64,000 nt of DNA from the NCBI GenBank assembly GCA_014773175.1, contig VXCM01003218.1, positions 1-64,000 on the forward strand, read 5' to 3'. Positions 58,191 through 64,000 of the stretch are shown one piece after another (within the stretch, counting starts at the first letter, position 1; each line of letters begins with the position of its first letter). The translations under genes were made by a program, and so were the position numbers. The notes beneath the pieces were generated by a model that had not been told where the DNA came from, ran no database searches, and saw only the letters and a list, made by a program, of their open reading frames with translations. This DNA comes from Lucifuga dentata (taxonomy: Eukaryota > Chordata > Actinopteri > Ophidiiformes > Bythitidae).

Positions 58191-58325
58191 CTTTCCACAG
58201 TATCTGTGTCTAGGGAACCAAACTGTAACTGAATGACTAAGGCTATTATCATCATTCNCTTTCCACAGTATCTGTGTCTAGGGAACCAAACTGTAACTGA
58301 ATGACTAAGGCTATTATCATCATTC
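58191..58325. repeat. 67-bp direct copy around a single N
   Basis: 58191-58257 and 58259-58325 are identical, with N at 58258. Same signature as at 30203 and 47437. Confidence 0.92.
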
Positions 58326-59044
58326 AGAAAAACAGGCCTGCTAATATCAGCTGTGTTGAGAGAGAGAGAGAAAACTGTTGTGTTTGTGGATAAAACCAAA
58401 GCACACCCAGCAGTAAAAAAAAAAAAAAAAAAANAAAAAAAAAAAAAAAAAAATCCATAATTATATTACAATTCAGACGAGGGTTAATTTTAGCCAAAGA
58501 AACTAGAGCAGCTCTACAGTCAAACCATCAGACTACCTGTCACCTACACACAGAAAACAAGTGAGGACTATAGAGAAGTAGCAGAAGTACAGCGAGGATA
58601 CAGATATGACATTTGCTTAATAGGAAAGCAAGTAACTACTCAGGTCACAATAAAAGCTCTTAGCTCTACTGCACAAGGTTAACTGGGCTACATTATGAGT
58701 GTTGGATATAAAATCATAACTCAGAGAGCAGACATGGAACCCCACTTTAGATTATAACATCATTTCTCTGTATAATTAAAAGGTCACATTGTCTAAGTAG
58801 AGCAACGCCAGCTCTGTTTCTACCTCTAGGACGCTCATTTACCTGATAAAGGGCTATTATTAACTGTTAAGACGGCTGAATATTGTTATAATATGATAAT
58901 GGTTGTAGTAGGAATTTAAAGCGTTGCTAACTTCTTCAATTAGCGAACACTTTAGGTAGAGTCTCAAAAAATTAAACAAATATGTCCTTCTATATCTGTT
59001 TTTTTTTTTTTTTNTTTTTTTTTTTTTTCATAGGTTGAAGGATA

Positions 59045-59771
59045 TTAAAGGATCATGTCGGTGGCTTTGCATGTTTGAACCCAATAAATACTACCTCCGT
59101 ACACGTTACATTACTGCCAATCATCACCCAAAACACACTACAGGAACAGTAGATTTTCAAACTGTTTTTTCTACCTTTTATGTAGTCATTTGTTTTAGTT
59201 CATTTCAGTATGCTATTATAAATTAGATTAAGTAATAGTCTTATTACTCAGAAGTCAAAATGATTTTTGTTGCCTCTTCAATGCAATCAACTATCTAATT
59301 CATGATATTGTTGTTACAATATCTGTGTTGGATAACTGTCTTCTGTGTTCAGGTTCTTAACATCATAGCTTCTCATTGCAATGACGTTCAACAGCTGAAT
59401 GCAAAATCTGTTGTAGGTCTTCACTGTTGCATGTCAATGCACCACCAGGAAGAATTCTCAGATCATCATCTTATCACTGTGCACATTTAACTGCATTAAA
59501 ACGCTAAAATTAAGTAACTTCGATCAAAAATAATAACGGTGTGTGATTTGCTGTGATGGATTATGTATCTCAACACGTTTCACATCTCTATAAGTTATTT
59601 TTTATAGCGTACTGGTATGAACTGAAACCAATGGCTGCCTGGAAGGTAGGAAAAAACTTTGAAAATGTTCTGCTCCAGTAGTTTGCTGTGGGAAATGGTT
59701 GGCAGCAATGTAAAATGTATGTGGGTGGTATTTATTGGGCTCAAACATGCAAAATCAGTATGATCCCTTAA
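59045..59771 (+). mobile_element. TTAA-flanked MITE, copy F, fold-back form
   Basis: Left end TTAAAGGATCATGTCGG, right end inverted. The inverted repeats extend about 175 bases inward on each side (left '...agttcatttcagtatgctat', right 'agcgtactggtatgaact...'), around a spacer unrelated to the other copies. It belongs to the same subfamily as copy E. Confidence 0.8.
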
Positions 59772-62700
59772 ATTCAGGTCACATTTTAATGTTTGTCATT
59801 TTGTCCATCAGGTAGTTAATTCCACTGACCGCATGTCCTTTCTGTTGAGTTCTGATTCTATATCAAAAGTACCAAAAAGCCACTCAGGCAACATTTACAG
59901 AACTCTAAAAATGAATCTAGTTCAAAAACACTATTCTATTGTTCTACTGTACATTTTGTATGAATCAAGCAATCCATCGATGTCTGGACAGAGCAGTAAT
60001 GTCATGGTTTTCATAGATAGAAACATATAAAACCATTTAAAACAGACTTGTGTCTAGTAATACAGAAAGAGCACACTGTAAAAGAGCGTGGGTTGGATAC
60101 CTGGGGCCAGGATTAAGCCTAACCTATGGGCTAAAACTAACAGTGTGTAGCAAATGCATTAGCACATGGAGGACTGCCTCCATCAAAATGGCAGTGATGA
60201 CATTATTATGACATTATTCCAGGATAAAATGCTGCTCAAAATGAAGAACTTCATTAAAAAGTGTTTCTGAAGTCCATTATCCAGCTTGGTAATGTCCATG
60301 ATGTCTAAGCCCCTGCGGGGTAACAGTGTTAAGGCCAGAAGAAATGTGAATAGAATCCATGACTTGGAGATCAGGGTCTGTGTGACATTTGGTAACCTCC
60401 ATCTAGAAAATAATACAGATCCATGGCTGCACAGTCGACTTGGTACTGAAGAGTTTGTTACAGTAATTTAGATTTTAAAGCTACACCAAGAATACTTGCT
60501 TAGCCTAGATTAGGCTTCCACTGTGCCAAGTATACCAACCCAAATACTGTATATACAAAATGAGCAGTTGATCATATTGGTTATTGCATGCAGTATTAGA
60601 CAAAGGCCATAACATTCTGAATTCCAATCTGTTAAGTTTCAGCGCAAGAACTTGTCAAATTGTGATCTAAAAATGTTAAATAAACATCATCTGCACCTAG
60701 TGAGTTAGCATAGAACCAGCAGAAAACACTGACGATCCTCTTCAGGTGCCAGTATGAAATTTCACAAAAGCCCAGCGATGAAATACATTAAATTCTGTTT
60801 AAAGTTGTACAACAGAGGTTTCCGATGTCAAACTTCAGAGTATGTAGGCATCTTTTAGTGTCAGCACAAAGCAGAGCTCGGTCATGCATCAAGTCTGAAC
60901 AAGCTTCCCACGCAGAATGAAGACATCACCCGACAACATCTAATGTCTGAAGCGTTCACCTGTTTCTCCCTCATCCGTCGAGGGTTTAAGAAATACAAGC
61001 ATAAGAGCCAAGTAGGCACATAGGTTTATCTGCAAAGCTCCATCGATCAGAGAAGGACTGTAGCTGAGATGGTTCTGGTCTGTCGTTTTTGTGTGGTGAG
61101 GACAGTGAGAAAGAGGAACGTTATTTGGTAGACCTCCCACCACAGTTTGGTGAGGGAATGCTGTGCTGTTCCTTCAGGCATCACGACACATTCTCAATAA
61201 TTCCTTCTGTAACAAGAATGTCCCACAACACTCTAATTGTCTTAACTGATGCTGTTCGGTCTGTCAAAAATGTCCGTATCGCCCTGTCTGTCTGGGTTTT
61301 TGCAGTTTCATGAGACAGAGGACCAACAGGATGCTGTTAACGTGGACAAACAGGTCTTGGCATCATGATTCTAGGCATTAATATCAACACAGTGGACTGA
61401 AGGATAGGGACGTGTAGGGGCAGAGAAAGACACACGGAGAATATTCCCCTGTATTAAAGCGACAACACGAAACAAAACACAACAAAACGCCAAATACGAC
61501 ACACACATATTCAAAACAAGCAACATTTCAAAAGTGGGGCTCAAACTGTGCAACTTAGTTTAAAGAAAGCAGTGGTGATTGTTCTAAAAGATTGTTTTGA
61601 GCCATATAAACACTGAACTCAAACAATACGTATTATTAGAAAAGTGGGTAAATTGGTAAGATTCCTCCTGCTGAAAAGACAGCAAGGATTAAAAAAGGCA
61701 AAACACTGGTTCAGTTTATAGTCATAGAAAACAGATTTGGTCTCTCAGAGCCATTTCATGATATAATAAGAGATTAAGGTGCCTAATCAGGATGTGGTCC
61801 ACTATCTACTGAAGTGGACAAAGTGCATTTTTTTTTTTTTTTTTTAGGTGCTTCATATTGTTCTCTTCAGTGCAGAAATAGAGTGAAAGTTTTATCTGAA
61901 ATACTGTAAAACAGTTTTTCTTAAAGTCTGGATCAGGACCCTAAATGATTCACAGGCCTGATTCTGACATTACTAAAGGCAAAGTCATGGTGATGATGCA
62001 ACTCACAAAAATAAAATTGCAGAATTGCCAATGTGATGAATCATGGATTGAATTATAATTTACACTGGTGCTGGCATTTGCATGATTTAGGGAAAATCTG
62101 GTCATGTGACCTCTCTAAAAGACTGTTAGTTTGGTTTTCAGTGAAGAGAGAATTCCGTCCATCCAGCCAGTCCATCAGACGCTGATCAAGAATAAATTCT
62201 AAGGGAAACACTGCTGTGAAGTCTCTCTTTTATCGGTGGACTCAGCTCTGTGCAGTCACTGATTAGCTCACAAACTGCCTCCGCCTCAGATTATTCTGTG
62301 ACTCACACCTTTGGAGAAGACAACACATTCAACTTTGGCACACGTCTGTCTGAATCTAAGTAAAAACCTCTTAAAAAGATAACAGCACAGAACGCATTCT
62401 ACAGAATGTGAAATATCAGTTTAAAAAGCTTAACAGCAATGCATATAACGCATTCTTGGATTTTTTTTTTTCTTCAGGTCTTCAAGCGTACAGTTAAAAA
62501 TCTATAACAGTAATAAAAATGAAACAAGAAATCACTATAAAGGGAAGACTTGAGAACGCATCCTGCGTTATCTGAAAGCATTATGGCATTGGAATTCATT
62601 CAGCATTAAGATACTTTAACACTTAAAAGTGGCATTATAAGTTATTGCCATCTCATTTAACTTCATAGGCCAATGTGACTTTCAGCACTGATTAATATCT

Positions 62701-63462
62701 GGTTCTTGCAATAAACTTTGCAGGTGCTAGAATAAAGATAACAATGGATCACTGTTAAATCAACCATTTGGACATACAGTAGATGTATGCTAGAAGTGAA
62801 GAGGGTGAACATCATGCAGCAGCATCTTACTGTGACATCTACAAACTTTAATCACCCTTAAACACAACCAACACTCATATTTCTCATCTGTCATGTTAGG
62901 TTGATACCAGGGGAGAAACTTTTGAAATATGTATTTAGGCCTGGATGGACAGTAGAGTAACAAACAAAGAAAGGCAGGCAATGAGTCCAAATTTAAAAAA
63001 GGGGGGGCATGTAAACTGTTAACTCTTTCTAAACTCTATGCAGTGTGCATTCAACAGCTGTTTCTTAAAAAGGATGTTTGGATCTCCTTATTCAGAACTA
63101 TCTCAAACTGCTGAGCAGCATCTACTTCATGTCTTCGCCATCCTCTGCTCATTTGAAAGATGACTTGGTTTTTGTTTCAGCAAAATGATCTAATCACTGT
63201 GGTTTTTATCAAAGTTTGGTTTGCCCCTTAGTATTTTCAGATCTGCTGGAAACCCAGTCAATAAAATACATAATGGGACTGAGCTGAAGCAGAAGTGATA
63301 TTTGAAGATACATTAAGTGAATTCATGTTGCAAATTAATGGCAAAAAGACTTAGTTTAGCTGACTGTCTTAGTACTTCCTGTACTAATTATACCATATTT
63401 CTTCTCTTGTAACCATCTGTAATGTTTCACCACGTAGAACAGACGACACTTTACCACAAACA

Positions 63463-64000
63463 CTAGTCTTCAGAAACCGACAGGGATTTCCTGACACTAC
63501 GTGATGGCTCCCAAACCTCACTGTCATCAGAATCACCACCATCATCTTCTTCATCTTCTTCATCCTCATCTTCCTCGTCCATCCCCATACCGGTCTGCTC
63601 GTCCAAGGCCGTTGCTGTTTCTCCTCCCTCGCCATCTGTCCTCGCTGCAGCTGGCTCCTGAAAAGGATCTGATCCCATGTCCGAGCGTCGCTGGACCTCA
63701 GCAAACCACTCCCTCACCTTTCCAGGGAAAAAAAACAAAACACCTCACTTTCTGTTGACAGAGGTAGAGATAAGAACATAATGAGACCTCCATGAGCACC
63801 CTCACACCCCACTGAAAGTCATTCATTACCTGTTCGTAGCTCATGTTGGTCTTCATGACAAGCTCATCCAGGTCTTGCTCATTGAGGAAGTGGTGCTTCA
63901 GGTAGTACTCCTTCAAGATCTCCCTCCCACTCTTGATTTTCTTTGATGGGGGAGACCTCTCAACTTCAGCGCCAGAGGAGGCAGACCTTCTCAGATGCTT
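63463..64000 (-). CDS. zhx1: zinc fingers and homeoboxes protein 1 (Zhx1), C-terminal part, truncated by window end
   Basis: Nuclear homeobox regulator paralogous to zhx2. Two exons are visible: 64000-63830 (continues beyond the window) and 63717-63463, separated by a 112-base GT-AG intron. They encode the last homeodomain ([20 protein letters not shown], then [15 protein letters not shown]), joined inside the domain between MSYEQ and VREWF. An acidic tail with Glu/Asp runs and the end [16 protein letters not shown] follow. Human ZHX1 has [20 protein letters not shown] and ends with WEPPRHVKRKLSKSDD, so the assignment is firm. Only about 142 residues of an expected 850-900 lie here. Confidence 0.95.

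Larger units (their letters stand above)
55746..63462. other. long non-coding stretch between the lectin gene and zhx1
   Basis: 7.7 kb without a supportable exon. It contains MITE copies E and F, a 67-bp false copy at 58191-58325, poly-A and poly-T runs with Ns (58434, 59014), a TG/TA tract near 57935-57985 and fish-type dispersed repeat sequence around 57600-57760. Much of the unique sequence from about 60 to 63.4 kb is plausibly the zhx1 3' UTR, since mammalian ZHX1 has a long one. That is not proven here. Confidence 0.5.

Noticed and set aside
1..64000. CRISPR array, operon-like cluster, tRNA or rRNA gene
   Set aside because: No regularly spaced repeats, no cloverleaf with intact A and B boxes, no rRNA-like sequence. 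The content is that of a vertebrate chromosome.

Overview
The window is vertebrate nuclear DNA, most probably from a teleost fish. All genes are split by GT-AG introns, the background is AT-rich and full of CA/TG microsatellites, and the gene order ZHX2 - DERL1 - TBC1D31 - FAM83A - C8orf76 - ZHX1 is the one known from human 8q24.13, packed here into 64 kb. Teleost rather than tetrapod is inferred from the compactness, a fish-style F-type plus C-type lectin gene, and fish-type dispersed repeats. The species cannot be named from this sequence.

Layout. 1-6838: non-coding, microsatellites and a dispersed repeat. 6839-19030: zhx2 on the + strand, 11 coding exons (905 aa), with a probable spliced 3' UTR. 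21097-26413: derl1 on the - strand, 8 exons (262 aa). 26414-27645: a divergent promoter region shared by derl1 and tbc1d31, with ZNF143-like, CRE-like and UPRE-like sites. 27646-38115: tbc1d31 on the + strand, 23 coding exons (1088 aa). 39724-43326: fam83a on the + strand, six exons with conserved splice sites but an in-frame TGA and one or two frameshifts. 45018-50258: the C8orf76 orthologue on the - strand, 8 exons (330 aa). 51576-55745: a secreted lectin gene on the - strand, 5 exons (276 aa). 55746-63462: a long non-coding stretch with MITEs and probably the zhx1 3' UTR. 63463-64000: the last two exons of zhx1 on the - strand, cut by the window end.

The genes do not form a pathway. zhx2 and zhx1 are paralogous zinc-finger/homeobox transcription regulators, derl1 is an ER retrotranslocation channel component, tbc1d31 is a centriolar-satellite WD40/TBC scaffold, fam83a is a DUF1669 signalling scaffold, and the C8orf76 protein is an uncharacterised TPR-like protein. 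What ties them together is conserved synteny.

Notable observations. Both zhx genes are interrupted by introns inside their homeodomains, whereas mammalian ZHX coding regions lie in one exon. fam83a looks broken while its neighbours are clean. A TTAA-flanked MITE family has at least six copies in 27 kb. TG and CA tracts bracket several exons. Copies of 62-67 bp flank isolated single N bases and are best read as assembly artefacts. I found no operon-like cluster, CRISPR array, RNA gene or recognisable undescribed defence or biosynthetic system.
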